Shown piece by piece: positions 56,001-63,911 of a stretch of DNA of 64,000 nt; positions within the stretch are counted from its first letter, which is position 1, and every line of letters starts with the position of its first letter. The position numbers and the translations under genes are program-made. The notes under the pieces were generated by a model. The model did no database searches and was not told where the DNA came from. It saw nothing but the letters and a program-made list of their open reading frames with translations. The DNA comes from Nipponacmea schrenckii (lineage: Eukaryota > Mollusca > Gastropoda > Lottiidae): NCBI GenBank assembly GCA_030562195.1, contig CM060200.1:39315468-39379467 (forward strand). Reading direction: 5' to 3'.

Positions 56001-59000
56001 ATTTAAAGTGCTCAAATCAGTCTGGCACAATTGTAGTGGAGTTAGTTGAAATAGATTGGTTGGTAGATGACAAGTAAAAGTTCGCTTCCAGCAATTCCTG
56101 ATATCGCAGACTAGGTTATAGTAGTTGGTGGTTAAATTGGTTGAAATTTGACGATTCTGTGTTGTTGGTTTGGTTGTTATTAAAAAGTGAGATCTGGTCG
56201 GGTCGAATGACATGGCGGTGAAACTCTCCCTACGTGGTGTGGCGTGATTTATTCGGTTTATTTCATTCCTCAAAATATAATGTTTGCAATTTAAGTTCCA
56301 ATTAAAGATGGATTTGGGACAGCATTATAATGACACTATAATCAGTATTTAGACGGCTATAAAGATTACTTACTTTTATTCCGAACTTATTGTACTCTTT
56401 AATCCCCCATTCTAATAATCCAAGTTCATAGCAAGGCTAATGTTTGTTATTTATTAGACAAGATGTCTATTATAACTAATAATACCCGGGATACAGGATA
56501 TGAACCAAGCTTATAGAATCAAATTACGATAAAAAAAAACTTATTTAAAATGGTAATTATTATTTAGTAATATTAGTTTGACGTTCAGTCGATACAAGAT
56601 CTAAAGTCTGAGGGGTTGACATCCTCTTTCTTCTTTAATCAGCTTATAAAATTACATTTTACATTTTGCTCATTGTGCTACAAAGCTAGATATGAGACAC
56701 GATTAACGGGCAGCTTGGATCAACAATCTTGATAACGATGTAGGGCAATGACCCGTATGTTGTGTTGGCTAGCAGTCTCAATCATATCGATCGAACGTCA
56801 CCTATCCAATTCCCTAGTTGTTTCCAAATCGACAGAGAAATAAAATTTCCGATAGTTGCAGTGTCCAGTTCCATGATAAACTGACGTTTCTGGATATTTA
56901 TTGACACATCAAGCTTATGAGTATTTTGGGGAGCTTCACCAAGGATCACCCTGACATACAGGGTAGTTTGCTTTCGAAATCCTTTCGCGTTTCTGATGCT
57001 GCTTCTGGTGTCTTATCTATTGCAATGTTGACGGCAATGTTAAACGTCGTTCTATATTTTAAAACCCAAAGAAAGCTTCATTGTTGACAGAGCAAAGACC
57101 TTGGATCTTTGATTTAAGGAAAGTCAAAGGTAGCCGCATCTCGACGTATGCGCGCTGACAATTTCTGGGGTGTCTCACCTGGCTTCCGTTGCATGTCGTT
57201 CCAACACTTGCTGAGCAGTCATTTAAGTCAGTTGCTTTTTAAACGGCAACAGCCTGGTTGGTCAGAAAAACATTTTCCCTGAGCGTTTCATCAGCCGCCA
57301 CAACCGTACACAATATTGACAAGTAGTCAAGCCACAGTTCTGTCGTGGAATCAAAAAAAGTAAATTGTGGAATAGCAGCAGTGTTAGTCGAAGCACTGGA
57401 ATCACGTTATTCTCACTGCCAATGGCATGGGAACAAACTATTTGTAGTAAAGTATCATTCTTGTGTTGTTGGGTTTGTAGTTCCAATCCTACAGAAATAG
57501 TCTACAGATCTTACCTTTGAAATTTGAGCCTCAAAATCCATGTGTATCCATAATTATCCGTGTTTGAAAAATCATAATGTCTTAAGATATTACGAACGTC
57601 CCGCCATATTGGAAAACGGTTCGTCTTGATAATCAAAGAGTAAATCCTTCCCGTCGTGCAATAGCGGTCATCTATATAAATAGACTGCAACGCATTTTCA
57701 ATTGTAGACTTTGTCAACAGGACACACAATTTTCAGACTGACTGGAGACCAGCCGCGTACAGCACGGAAAAAATGAAAAGTGAAATTTTTTGTTTGAGGT
57801 ATATTTCAAGGTATTTTGCGATTTTCTTAGAGCTTGAGTATTTCTGAGGACTGTTCAAATGTAACAAAGGACCAAAACGACCCCTAAAAATCAAGCCTGG
57901 GCCCCTTTAAAGAAGGTTCAATTTCGTGATCTAAACTGGGAAAAAAAGACAAATGAATTAATGATGTAGGCTCAGAACAGTAGAATTTTCTAGTTAATCT
58001 TTTTCAAAAGTTCCACTCGTCCGACACTTTGACTGATATGTTTCTGGTGTGGTACCACGAAGAAATCTATGATTATTTGATTCCTTCACCCAGATTTTTA
58101 ATTAAGTATTTTTTTATGTTGGATCAAACAAGATGTAAAATTAATATTGAATTCGTCGTTCATCGTCTCTGTTAGATCTGAAACATCAGAAGAGTTTTTA
58201 CAGTGGTTATTAATTGATCATTCGACCTCAAACTCTATTGAAAAATAATCACGGAGAGTATCGTCTGTAATAGAACTATTCAGTAATCTTGATTTTCAAC
58301 CAATTTGGCTGGGTCCATGTTGAACAGAGACCGCTCGTAGGTGTCATTACGAAACTAGTCATAGTTCACTAACACTTGTCGACAAGATTATACGAAAGGA
58401 CAGTATTAGACTGTGCTTAGAAGAAAGAAAAGTTTTCTAGATACGTCTTTAAGTACACAAATTCTCTAAGCTAGTCGTTAAACTTGGCGAAATTATAGTG
58501 GATAGTAACTGTTAATTGGATCCCTTGCTTTCTAGACTGACTTTGTAAGTGGTTTTGGAATAAAAACCTTCGATAATGGTCTGAGAGCAAGGATCTAAAA
58601 CAAGGTCATGACTGTTTCAAGTCGAACTATAGATCTCATCAACCTGGTAACCTTACTGTCGGCAATATCTACAATCAATTTGGATAAAACAAAGTAATAT
58701 TTCAGAATTTTATAATGATTAATAAAGAAATTTATTAACTAAATATTCTATGAGGCATGTTTGTAGTCCAATTGGGCGCAAAACAAAAACGAACTCCATG
58801 GAGAAACTACATAATATGCATATTTAAGTTTTCAAGACGGATAGAATTTAATGTAGGGTGGAAATGAAGCCATTTTTCGCTTTTGGTGTTTGTATCATGA
58901 TTAAAGTTAAAATGTTCAGATTATATTTGTGAGTTAATGTTACCAATCATGTTCTAGATTGTTGGCTTCCTTTCTTGCTTGTTACAAATATATTAAGCTT

Positions 59001-61737
59001 AATATTTAACAATTAATGACACGTTTATTAATAAATCAATGAAAAGAGGAGCTTAGCAATACATTGAAACACTGTGAAACTAAAACCAGTCTACAATTCT
59101 TTTGCAATCAAAGTAATGTTATCTTGAAGTGTATCAACATGTTCTACAGTTTCCTCCCCCTCGTGCATTTTTTAGAAGACAAATCTCGGCAGTCGGTAAC
59201 ATGAGTAGGAGTGTTTCTTATAAAATGAAGGAAGATATATTCCGTAGGGCAGAAGACATAGTGTAAGGAATATTTTAATTCTCAAACTTTGACGCGAAAT
59301 GCTCAAAGATATTTTGTCTAGTTTTACTTTACAAAATGTAAAAGGTAAAAAGGTTAATGTCAAAAACACCATTTGAGAAAACAGAATTCTACCCAACAGC
59401 TCTGCCCTCTAGCGTCGGTTAATAAATTGATTCTTTAGAATATACGTGATGAAACTAGGTCCTTTCAAGATGAATGAATGAATGAAATAGAATTTGGCGT
59501 TTAGAAGGTTAATTAAGTGAGAGTATTATTACTGAGAGAATTGCAATATTGTGAAGATCTTGTTTGGATAATCTGATGAAGACCGGCCTGTTCATTACGT
59601 TCTTAAATTGATTCCTTTGATACCGGTTCACTGTTCCAATACTACTGACGTTTTGTTGTTATCGTTATGCAATGAACCAAATATCTATTTTCACACAGGT
59701 TCTGGAATTTTGTGGAAGGTAAATTTAGATTAGAACCAACCGAAGAGGCATTTATCAAACAATAGAGTATGGTATATTGATATCAGAGTATGATATCGGG
59801 GTATATGTAATTGTTATTGACATTTGAAATGAAATTTTAATATCATATATCATTTTCTAATCAAAGACATGCGCACCGTTAAGTTTCGTGATTAGTAGGG
59901 CATACAGCTGAAGGTAAATTTAGATTAGAACCATCCGAAGAGGCATTTATAAAAATAAAAGAGTATGGTATATTAGTATCGGAGTATGTAGTATCACATA
60001 CGGTTGAATTTCTTAGTTCAATATATCACATACAGCTGAATTTCTTAGTTCAATATACAACTGAAGAAGATAATTAAATTACGACGGCCTTGAAACAAGT
60101 GTCAGATCTCTTAATGTTTTTATGAAATACAAAATAATCTTTTTTACTTTGTGACACGATTAATCGTCCTTGTTAAGTCATATTTCTCAGGTCATCCTTT
60201 GTTCTCTCGCTCACGTGGATTAATTCGTATTACAGTATTGAGATTGGGATACAGACACTATTGGGGCAGTTTCAAAATTAACTTGAAACCGCCGAGATAT
60301 CAACCAATGGAGTGAAAATATAAACCTAGTTTTTATCATTAACAAGCTAAATTCACGAGTTGGTGGGTAATATTGCATTGTTCAACGTTTAAAACATTCT
60401 GCTACAGGCCAAAGTATTTATACTGTATTTCATTATGTTCGTCGGAACATGAAGGAATAGGATACAGGATGCTTGTGTTAAAATAATAAACGCCACCGCT
60501 GAGAGACAAATATATGTTATAATTCTACAAGGATAACAACGAATCGTTCTATCAACTGATCCTTGGCAAAACATCATGGCATTAGTCTTTCCGAAACCAT
60601 ACACAGTTGGGTCGACCGGAAGCATCTGTGAAGATGACTTTTTCAAGACTACGACCACAATTTGTTCTGAGATAACCAAGCAAATGACGCCTTATTCAGA
60701 ACCAAGGCTTTAACCCACCGTACCTCATATTAGAGAACTATCGCGGGTCTCTTTAAACTGCTAAACCAAATTAGTAAATAGTGTGGTTCTAGTTTAATAC
60801 TCGCTAAATAACCAGATTCAAATTAACTTTTTTCACTGAGAAAGTCGAGAAATTATCGTGTTTGAGTAATAAACTTCTAGTTTAATGTTGTAAGTAATTT
60901 GTCTCCGTCTGACTCCACTATTGCCTGTTTTGTTTTTAAATCTAATATCTTACAGTCGTGTAGAAGTTAATATCATTTTTATTTCCTTGACGGTTTAATG
61001 CAATATTGGGGCCCGTCATGATACAGTCACGATTACAGCAGCGCAGTGGAACAATGCAGAATTAGACGTTAAAATTTGGTCTTACTCTAAGTATTTAATT
61101 TCATAAAGTTTTAAAGACTGCAGAATTTTAGCTTTAATTTGGAGCTGAATCTTGAAAAACCGGCAACATGGAGGTATTCAAAGGTTTTTCATACTCCAAT
61201 CGTATGAAGACAAAGGAACCGTATAACACCAAGCCCCCTATAAAATAAACTTTACTTACCGTTCAATACAAACTGAAACCAATGACATCACAGATGCGTA
61301 CAGAGACACAACCAGTGTAAATCTGTTAAACCGACATAGCCCTTCCCCCAATAACCATCCACGATTCAATATAAACTGTACCAGTTCTGGTATTCCAAAG
61401 GTCATAATCAAAAAATCAGCAATAGCTAAATTCATAATAAATATGTTCGTTACGGATTTTCTCATTTTTCTATCAATTAAAATCACAAAAATAACTAAAC
61501 CATTTCCAATAACTCCCACTATTACAATCGACCCGAATAGTGCTGACAGTCCGATTATACTTCCTACATCAGCATGGGGAGCTTCCATAGGCATTCCTTC
61601 TAACGTTCTTTCTACACTGGAATTACTGGCGTTCAACATGTCTGATAGGAGAAAACTCGAGTTCGATTGGTCGTTCTGTAGATAACTCGAGTACTCCAAC
61701 GATTCTGGGGTGAAGTTTGTCATTTTCGTTTCATTAC
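22296..61737 (-). CDS. Rhodopsin-class GPCR, probable neuropeptide receptor (two coding exons)
   Basis: The coding exons are 61723-61260 and 23031-22296 on the minus strand. They join in phase 2 to give 399 residues plus stop. Four N-glycosylation sequons (Asn3, 21, 31, 34) mark an extracellular N terminus. TM1 is at about 55-83 with GN at 73-74. TM2 is at about 92-118 with NLAIAD and Asp103. Cys130 at the top of TM3 pairs predictably with Cys210 in loop 2. Glu154-Arg155-Phe156 replaces DRY. TM4 has Trp182, TM5 Pro236, TM6 Pro303, and TM7 ends NPILY (339-343). Tail cysteines near 357-362 may be palmitoylated, and a Ser/Arg-rich tail follows. The family is certain. The peptide ligand is not: the sequence looks like the neuropeptide-receptor branch, but I cannot name a subtype. 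It would act at the plasma membrane through G proteins. The start is the only ATG before the first sequon, 14 bases after a splice acceptor. Confidence 0.92.
23040..24775. other. Intronic sequence, nothing recognised
   Basis: AT-rich. Small ORFs (63 codons at 23316-23507, 82 codons at 24608-24856) lack any domain. Confidence 0.4.
24778..25075 (+). mobile_element. Truncated copy of the pearl-like element
   Basis: It contains about two diverged monomers (tcaagtgcaataactc, accaagtttcatcaaaatcc, attgtagcttca). They are followed by a short ACGG-like stretch (accgacggacagg) and a terminal hairpin-like cacatattcatgtg, in the same orientation as the 9.5-12.45 kb copy. It is 5'-truncated. Confidence 0.75.
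25076..30139. other. Intronic sequence without a supported gene
   Basis: Several ORFs of 60-100 codons (28034-28288, 29117-29419, 29828-30052) show no domain, no splice logic and no amino-acid pattern of a known family. A SINE-like relic (copy 3) lies at 25700-25815. Confidence 0.4.
25700..25815 (+). repeat. Dispersed SINE-like repeat, copy 3
   Basis: It ends with cagcagagtaggacgtaaaa followed by 'ctccattcattccattcc', the type of tail seen at the 3' end of mollusc SINEs. It shares a 'ccatcttcatta' block with copies 1 and 2. Confidence 0.45.
30140..30358. mobile_element. MITE, copy 1 (219 bp)
   Basis: The left end is tattcatcagtgaacttact and the right end is the imperfect inverse ending tactgataaata. 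The interior has a hairpin with aaacgctt...aagcgtttt arms. A sister copy lies at 63698-63911 with better-preserved termini. It is non-coding. Confidence 0.75.
30360..32930. other. Intronic sequence, nothing recognised
   Basis: AT-rich, with an A/G-rich tract near 32700-32720. No domain-bearing ORF was found. Confidence 0.4.
32930..33755 (+). repeat. 30-bp-unit minisatellite, left part
   Basis: Units of 'gtgggcgttacattgttggt' + 'agttacagtg' are interspersed with a spacer carrying 'cctaaagcctatgtaccc' + 'agtaaagac', giving a compound repeat. Degenerate early copies start near 32930. Because the unit is a multiple of three, both strands stay open and give artificial ORFs. The array is cut at 33755 by a transposon and resumes at 36892. 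Confidence 0.93.
35200..35568 (-). pseudogene. ORF inside the THAP transposon, possible transposase part
   Basis: A 122-codon open frame in the same orientation as the THAP segment and about 1 kb downstream of it. It contains LKKQQMKLGVSVPNHPRMNFN and a Ser/Ile-rich C terminus. I do not recognise a DDE, YqaJ or other domain. Its position makes it the best remnant of the transposase body, but the assignment rests on context alone. Confidence 0.35.
36580..36777 (-). pseudogene. THAP zinc-finger domain, N terminus of a transposase
   Basis: Minus-strand translation from the ATG at 36777 starts MPKTCCCVPGRSKREG. It continues FLFPTENIRRKQ, then a TGA where THAP domains have the conserved Trp, then IVNLRRRKS and a segment ending LWPTSSSVDCKEW. 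The Cys pair near the N terminus, the Arg/Lys-rich centre and the 'Ser-Ser-x-x-Cys-x-Glu' near the end match the C2CH THAP pattern. The final His is replaced (EW rather than EH). THAP domains bind transposon ends. The stop and the lost His make this copy inactive. Confidence 0.75.
36892..38060 (+). repeat. 30-bp-unit minisatellite, right part
   Basis: The compound array continues with eight spacer blocks ('cctaaagcctatg' near 36910, 37049, 37190, 37466, 37603, 37743, 37898 and 38037). Between them lie one to several 30-bp units, with the most (about five) at 37210-37440. Homogeneity is high. ORFs on both strands (for example 37173-37451 plus, 37191-37463 minus) are by-products of the repeat. 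Confidence 0.95.
38061..39433. other. Intronic sequence, nothing recognised
   Basis: AT-rich spacer with no domain-bearing ORF. Confidence 0.4.
39434..40330 (-). pseudogene. 3' end of a LINE (ORF2 C terminus plus tail)
   Basis: On the minus strand an ORF (39816-39601) reads YIREKY-like, then KSYYYRNPSTIKMNQLF and LINLCKFVYIIRKEF. This resembles the extreme C terminus of some animal non-LTR retrotransposon ORF2 proteins. The copy ends at 39434 with aataaagttattattattat read on the minus strand, a common LINE 3' tail. Weak coding continues upstream (SLFVSLNKDLLYSFLSKE), interrupted by stops. A 212-bp segment of the upstream part is tandemly duplicated (39907-40118 and 40119-40330). Confidence 0.6.
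39907..40330. repeat. 212-bp tandem duplication
   Basis: Starting at 'aactatatagta', the block 39907-40118 is repeated immediately as 40119-40330 with only a few substitutions (for example cgccaacatc versus cgcccacatc). This indicates a recent local duplication. Confidence 0.93.
40960..41115 (+). repeat. Retroelement 3' tail, copy A (poly-A)
   Basis: 'ggtaacagattaatataag', 'tttcgacttgtttctgaaacc' and 'aatttgtaatttatgaata' precede a run of ten A. The same series occurs at 45295-45405, also ending in poly-A, so this is the shared 3' end of a retroposon family on the plus strand. Confidence 0.65.
41120..42180. other. Intronic sequence, nothing recognised
   Basis: AT-rich with a (tta)n-like tract near 42045-42070. 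No supported gene. Confidence 0.4.
42195..42500 (+). repeat. 23-bp minisatellite, about a dozen copies
   Basis: The unit 'aataattctaaccttaacc' + 'tatc' repeats with variants. It superficially resembles a telomeric motif but has no regular six-base periodicity. Confidence 0.9.
42500..43670. other. Intronic sequence, nothing recognised
   Basis: AT-rich spacer. ORFs of 68-73 codons lack domains. Confidence 0.4.
43735..43950 (+). repeat. Dispersed repeat related to 54.6 kb and 55.5 kb
   Basis: 'ctgtcaagggatctttgacg' resembles 'ctgtcgggggatctttaacg' at 55502, and 'gattcagaaacaagcagagctt' resembles 'gattcagagacaagcataaagctt' at 54660. Both segments lie together here but about 0.8 kb apart at the second site. 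It is probably a molluscan SINE or other short element. Confidence 0.45.
44215..44830 (-). pseudogene. C-terminal part of a LINE ORF2 (2A-LINE relative)
   Basis: The minus strand gives YPLRNSNQFRT, then (across frame changes) an LWNNLPHQIRN-like segment. After that come PPYYYLG-like text and the zinc-knuckle-like HISDNPSCSCGHPFENAEH with a following Leu-Leu-x-Cys. The same order is seen in the plus-strand LINE at 50.0-50.5 kb (PYPVRKQDEL, LWNTLPN, PPYFYLG, FISDDPRCLCGHFLEDAEH). The two are relatives, and this copy is a 5'-truncated, frameshifted fragment. A run of 12 G at 44350-44361 interrupts it. Confidence 0.8.
44990..45115 (-). pseudogene. Second LINE ORF2 C-terminal fragment
   Basis: Minus-strand translation reads VLWNSLPQVLKQSNDV and then GVFKTGLKRELRT before a stop. 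This is the typical 'WNxLP...FKxxLK' end of CR1/L2/Jockey-like ORF2 proteins. It is distinct from the adjacent 44.2-44.8 kb copy. Confidence 0.7.
45295..45405 (+). repeat. Retroelement 3' tail, copy B (poly-A)
   Basis: 'ggtaactgattaatatacg', 'tttcgacttgtttctgtaacc' and 'aatttgtaatttatgaata' precede an 11-A run. It is homologous to 40960-41115. Confidence 0.65.
45478..46860 (+). repeat. 108-bp satellite, about 12-13 copies
   Basis: 'aactggaactaaac' recurs at 45576, 45684, 45792, 45900, 46008, 46115, 46223, 46332, 46440, 46548, 46657 and 46767, with spacing of 107-110 bp. Monomers differ by a few substitutions and the array fades at its 3' end. It lies just upstream of the 2A-bearing LINE. Confidence 0.95.
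47170..48092 (+). pseudogene. LINE ORF2: 2A-like motif and endonuclease domain
   Basis: A frame open from 47170 has no ATG before the 2A. It carries a hydrophobic segment (FLIYLAKLLFILHSSV) and then LLTCGDIEQNPGP (about 47395-47434), a textbook 2A ribosome-skipping motif. Endonuclease hallmarks follow: VHQNVRSL, LSETWL, GGGVAIYV, VGSFYR and LILGDFN. After a stop at about 47908 and two frame changes come TRITDHSATCLDLIIV and ISDHSAVHA (SDH) up to about 48080. All APE catalytic motifs are visible but lie in different frames. The missing ATG suggests either a frameshift near 47200-47290 or a lost start. Confidence 0.88.
48093..49500 (+). pseudogene. LINE ORF2: linker and reverse transcriptase
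   Basis: The linker includes KDPPWFNGHLRKLIRQRNRKY and the KDWWRLLKSH segment. RT motifs then appear: ANGPDHISNQILK (about 48772, out of frame with its neighbours), IHKKGDTSLCSNYRPISLL (about 48910), SGFRPSDSTTYQL, motif A CDISRAFDRVWHKG (about 49160-49200), NGVPQGSVLGPLMFLIYIND, and the active-site YADDTSLYV (about 49420-49445). The catalytic Asps are intact. Frame changes occur near 48700, 48800, 49150 and 49490. Confidence 0.92.
49500..50577 (+). pseudogene. LINE ORF2: RT thumb and C-terminal knuckle
   Basis: It includes an SKWADDWKVIFNPSKT-like stretch, HLGLHFDSSGSWTTHI (about 49640-49680), ILPIFDYADVIWDN and LWNTLPNYVKLAPSNYDLK. It ends with FISDDPRCLCGHFLEDAEH followed by LLHCNRYK, a Cys-x-Cys-...-His-...-Cys knuckle shared with the minus-strand fragment at 44.2 kb. 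The terminal stop is at 50575. Frame changes occur near 49640, 49890-50000 and 50280. Confidence 0.85.
50578..51781 (+). repeat. LINE 3' UTR with internal repeats and poly-A tail
   Basis: From 50580 to about 51400 the strand is markedly pyrimidine-rich and consists of imperfect repeats of 'ctgttagcttcatacttact'-like phrases. A roughly 123-bp block (about 50983-51105) is repeated at 51106-51229. The stretch 51400-51760 is unique, and a 20-A run closes the element. Confidence 0.8.
51782..54590. other. Intronic sequence, nothing recognised
   Basis: AT-rich spacer without open frames of note. Confidence 0.4.
54590..55620 (+). repeat. Split copy of the 43.7-kb dispersed repeat
   Basis: 54590-54720 matches 43840-43950, and 55490-55530 matches 43785-43825. 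The order is reversed and about 0.8 kb of other sequence, including a GA-rich run at 54765-54800, lies between them. The structure is unclear. Confidence 0.4.
55620..56770. other. Intronic sequence, nothing certain
   Basis: A 103-codon minus-strand ORF (56273-55962), rich in Thr/Asn/Arg, has no recognised domain. I leave it unassigned. Confidence 0.35.
56770..57420 (-). pseudogene. Gypsy-type LTR retrotransposon gag-protease remnant
   Basis: Minus-strand translation shows FFDSTTELWLDYLS (about 57360-57319) and ENVFLTNQAVA (about 57280-57245). Further downstream come KPGETPQKLSARIRRDAATF (about 57185-57125), a CSVNNEAF segment (about 57095) and FIMELDTATIGNFISL (about 56880-56835). The first parts match the capsid region, and the last matches the retropepsin active-site neighbourhood of Gypsy-type elements, where the usual DTG reads DTA here. 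Stops and frame changes separate the segments. No LTR, RT or integrase was found nearby. Confidence 0.75.
57421..59714. other. Intronic sequence, nothing certain
   Basis: ORFs of about 72-74 codons on the minus strand (57729-57511, 59396-59172) have no domain. The former may be Gypsy 5' non-coding sequence. Confidence 0.35.
59715..60060 (+). repeat. Nested local duplications
   Basis: The block beginning 'ggtaaatttagattagaacc' at about 59718 recurs at 59912 with the same 'cgaagaggcattta' and 'gagtatggtatatt' continuation. Inside the second block, 'gaatttcttagttcaatata' occurs twice (about 60006 and 60039). Confidence 0.85.
60535..60720 (-). repeat. Old tRNA-SINE copy related to 14.7-15.0 kb
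   Basis: Minus-strand landmarks 'cttggttctgaataaggcg', 'cgtcatttgc', 'gtcgacccaactgtgtatgg' and 'aatgccatgatg' parallel 'gttggttcttaaagtcataa', 'cgtcatttgc', 'gtccacccagctgtaaatgg' and 'aatgccaagagg' of the first SINE, in the same order. The overlapping 96-codon ORF is not a gene. Confidence 0.6.
60721..61253. other. Intron 5' part, nothing recognised
   Basis: Spacer between the SINE relic and the donor site of the GPCR exon. No open frame of note. Confidence 0.4.
61260..61737 (-). other. GPCR exon with start codon (N terminus to TM3)
   Basis: The acceptor (tttcttccag, ending at 61738) is followed by 14 untranslated bases and the ATG at 61723. The exon ends at 61260 and is followed by the strong donor gtaagt (61259-61254). 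The coding length of 464 leaves phase 2. The acceptor implies at least one upstream non-coding exon. Confidence 0.9.
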
Positions 61738-61740
61738 CTG

Positions 61741-62787
61741 GAAGAAAATGGATTCAATTACCAAATCTTGATAATAAAAAAACTTTCAATCACGCTTGTA
61801 TTTCATTTCAAACGGCATATTTATAAAAAAAAGTAAGTAAATTTATTGGAATTTTAACCGATTTGTACAACAGTAATTGAGACAGACCAAAAACATCGAG
61901 AGCAGAATTTATCTCAACAATATTATTCTGTTTGAAGAGACCTGCTTGTCTTTGATAATGGATTAAACAATATTGACTCTTCAGATAAGAATACGATTTT
62001 ATAAACTCTCACTTATAGACTTGCTCGCTACCAAAAAAAAAAAAAAAAAACGTATATTTCATTGAAATTGTTATATTATATCAGACAGATAATTTTTTAA
62101 AGACTTTTTTGGCAGTTTTGGTTGACGACCGGAATAATAAAAAACATGAGTTTTTTAAAGCTCTTCCCATATTATAAATAAATATTTCTGAGATATGCAG
62201 GTTATTATTTCTATATTAAAGTACCTGGTATTATCAGATGTAAAGTGTCCTATGTCTTTTCTTTTTAAGATCAGTATTTACAAATCATTTCCTTATTTAA
62301 ATGATTACATAGTCAAAACTACCACCTCTTAAAATAAACATATAGTTTCAAACTTGGTCAATAAGAGTTCATACGCATTTTTGACGTACTATGCGCCATG
62401 ATTCGATGCACGAAGAATATAATCCCTATATAGGACTATATGTCCACTAATCAAATTAACTATTAAAAAACCCGGGATTTTATTAAAAAACAAAAAGTTT
62501 TTTAGTTAATAGGATTATTTAGGAGTTTTGTCATATAGTTTTGACACTTGGTAAATCCACTGAAGAACAAAATAGTTTTTTTGAAATAATTTCAATTTTT
62601 TGATCACCCTCAAAGGTAGTTTCTCTTTAATGGCAAACTATTTTGGAATAGTTTAAACTCTGTTTTTTAGAACATATGTCCTTATCAAGTAATTCAGATA
62701 TGTAATCAGAACGCTAGATAGTAACAAGAAATAATATTATTGCAAGGAATAGCAAGGAATATAGATATTAATTTTTAAGCTACTTAT
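61741..62787. other. 5' intron or flank of the GPCR gene
   Basis: The pyrimidine tract and acceptor at its edge show that this is intron for a transcript with an upstream non-coding exon. There is a 19-A run at about 62032-62050. Nothing else was recognised. Confidence 0.45.
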
Positions 62788-62850
62788 TTTTATACGCCCA
62801 CATGAAATGTTACTGGGCGTATATTACTTACCTGGCAAGCTGTCTTAACT
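62788..62850 (-). mobile_element. Repeat-free derivative of the pearl-like element ends
   Basis: On the minus strand 'cagcttgccaggtaagtaat', matching the left flank at 9541, runs directly into a hairpin, tatacgccca...tgggcgtata (62824-62791), like the right end at 12423. No monomer lies between them. Confidence 0.65.
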
Positions 62851-63697
62851 GTTGCAAATTCGGTTGCTGATCAATAGATGGCATTGATAGCATTTTACTC
62901 GTATTAAATCAAACCCGTTGCGTACAACTGAAGTTTTAAATATTAAATTTCATTTAAATCGAATAAAAATTTAGCTTTTAGATTGCTAACAAAAGTATTT
63001 TGAAGTCAAAAGCGATAAATGTATCTTATAATCCACATCAAAATCTCGGTACATGAGACAAGGCTTATTAGTCTTGATAATGGTTAAACTCAGGCTTGTT
63101 CAAGACTTTCTCAGATGAATATTTTAACTTCTGACGTGCTTAAAAATGGTGAAGGACTAATGAGGGTATATATATGTCCATATTTTGCATTTAGGTGCGA
63201 AAAAAAAAATTGAAAAAAAAAGTTTGAAAGAGACTCCTGACTGTACATTATTGACTACCCGATTATTGAATCTTGAAAACTACTGGTATTATAAGGATAC
63301 CAGAGTATTTTATCGGTGATCTCTTCGTTAGTCTATACTGATGTATTAAGTATCATGCTCAGCATAATTATGTTAAAGGGTGTATGTCCATATTACAGTT
63401 CCGTATACCTACATATCATTTTCTCAATGATGTATTATTGAACGTCTGCAGCCTAATTTAAAAAGGATTAAGAGTTTGTTTCACTTTAATATTTAAATAC
63501 CTTTGTCTTTAGTGTAATCTAACATATTTTCTACTGTAGTCCAGTTCTAAATAACTTTGAGCGACCTGTTTCATCATAGCAATGACACATTATAGTCAAG
63601 CGAAACTCAACAGGCGAGCATTGCTCTTCCTTGGATTTCACTTTCCTATATTTCGTGATACCTGCACAATAAAGCTAATGTAAAAACAACTATTGTA
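62851..63697. other. No supported gene
   Basis: AT-rich with A-runs near 63200 and 63212. Nothing recognised. Confidence 0.4.
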
Positions 63698-63911
63698 TAT
63701 TCATCAGTAAACTTACCTGGTGTCATAAAGTAACAGAATCCCTTTTAAACTGGAAAACTCACAAAACAAGGTCATTTATGAAAAACGCTTTATCAATTTA
63801 TTAAGCGTTTTTCAATTATCAAATGCATCTTTATGGATGATAACTTGTTTGTTTCAATATTATTTATTTTTTTATGTTATTTATAGCAGCAGGTATATTT
63901 ACTGATGAATA
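63698..63911. mobile_element. MITE, copy 2 (214 bp)
   Basis: The terminal inverted repeats are tattcatcagtaaacttacc and its near-complement ending tatatttactgatgaata. The interior has a perfect hairpin arm pair, aaaaacgctt/aagcgttttt, around 63781-63812. Copy 1 is at 30140-30358. Confidence 0.8.

Larger units (their letters stand above)
23032..61259 (-). other. About 38.2-kb GPCR intron filled with repeats
   Basis: Defined by gtaagt at the 5' end and a polypyrimidine-cag at the 3' end, both in phase with the receptor frame. It hosts the minisatellite, the THAP transposon, the LINE copies, the Gypsy relic and a MITE listed separately. Confidence 0.85.

Noticed and set aside
55962..56273. 103-codon minus-strand ORF
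   Set aside because: No domain, repetitive Thr/Asn composition, no splice signals that would join it to another exon.
61443..61685. 80-codon plus-strand ORF
   Set aside because: Antisense to the GPCR N terminus and TM1.
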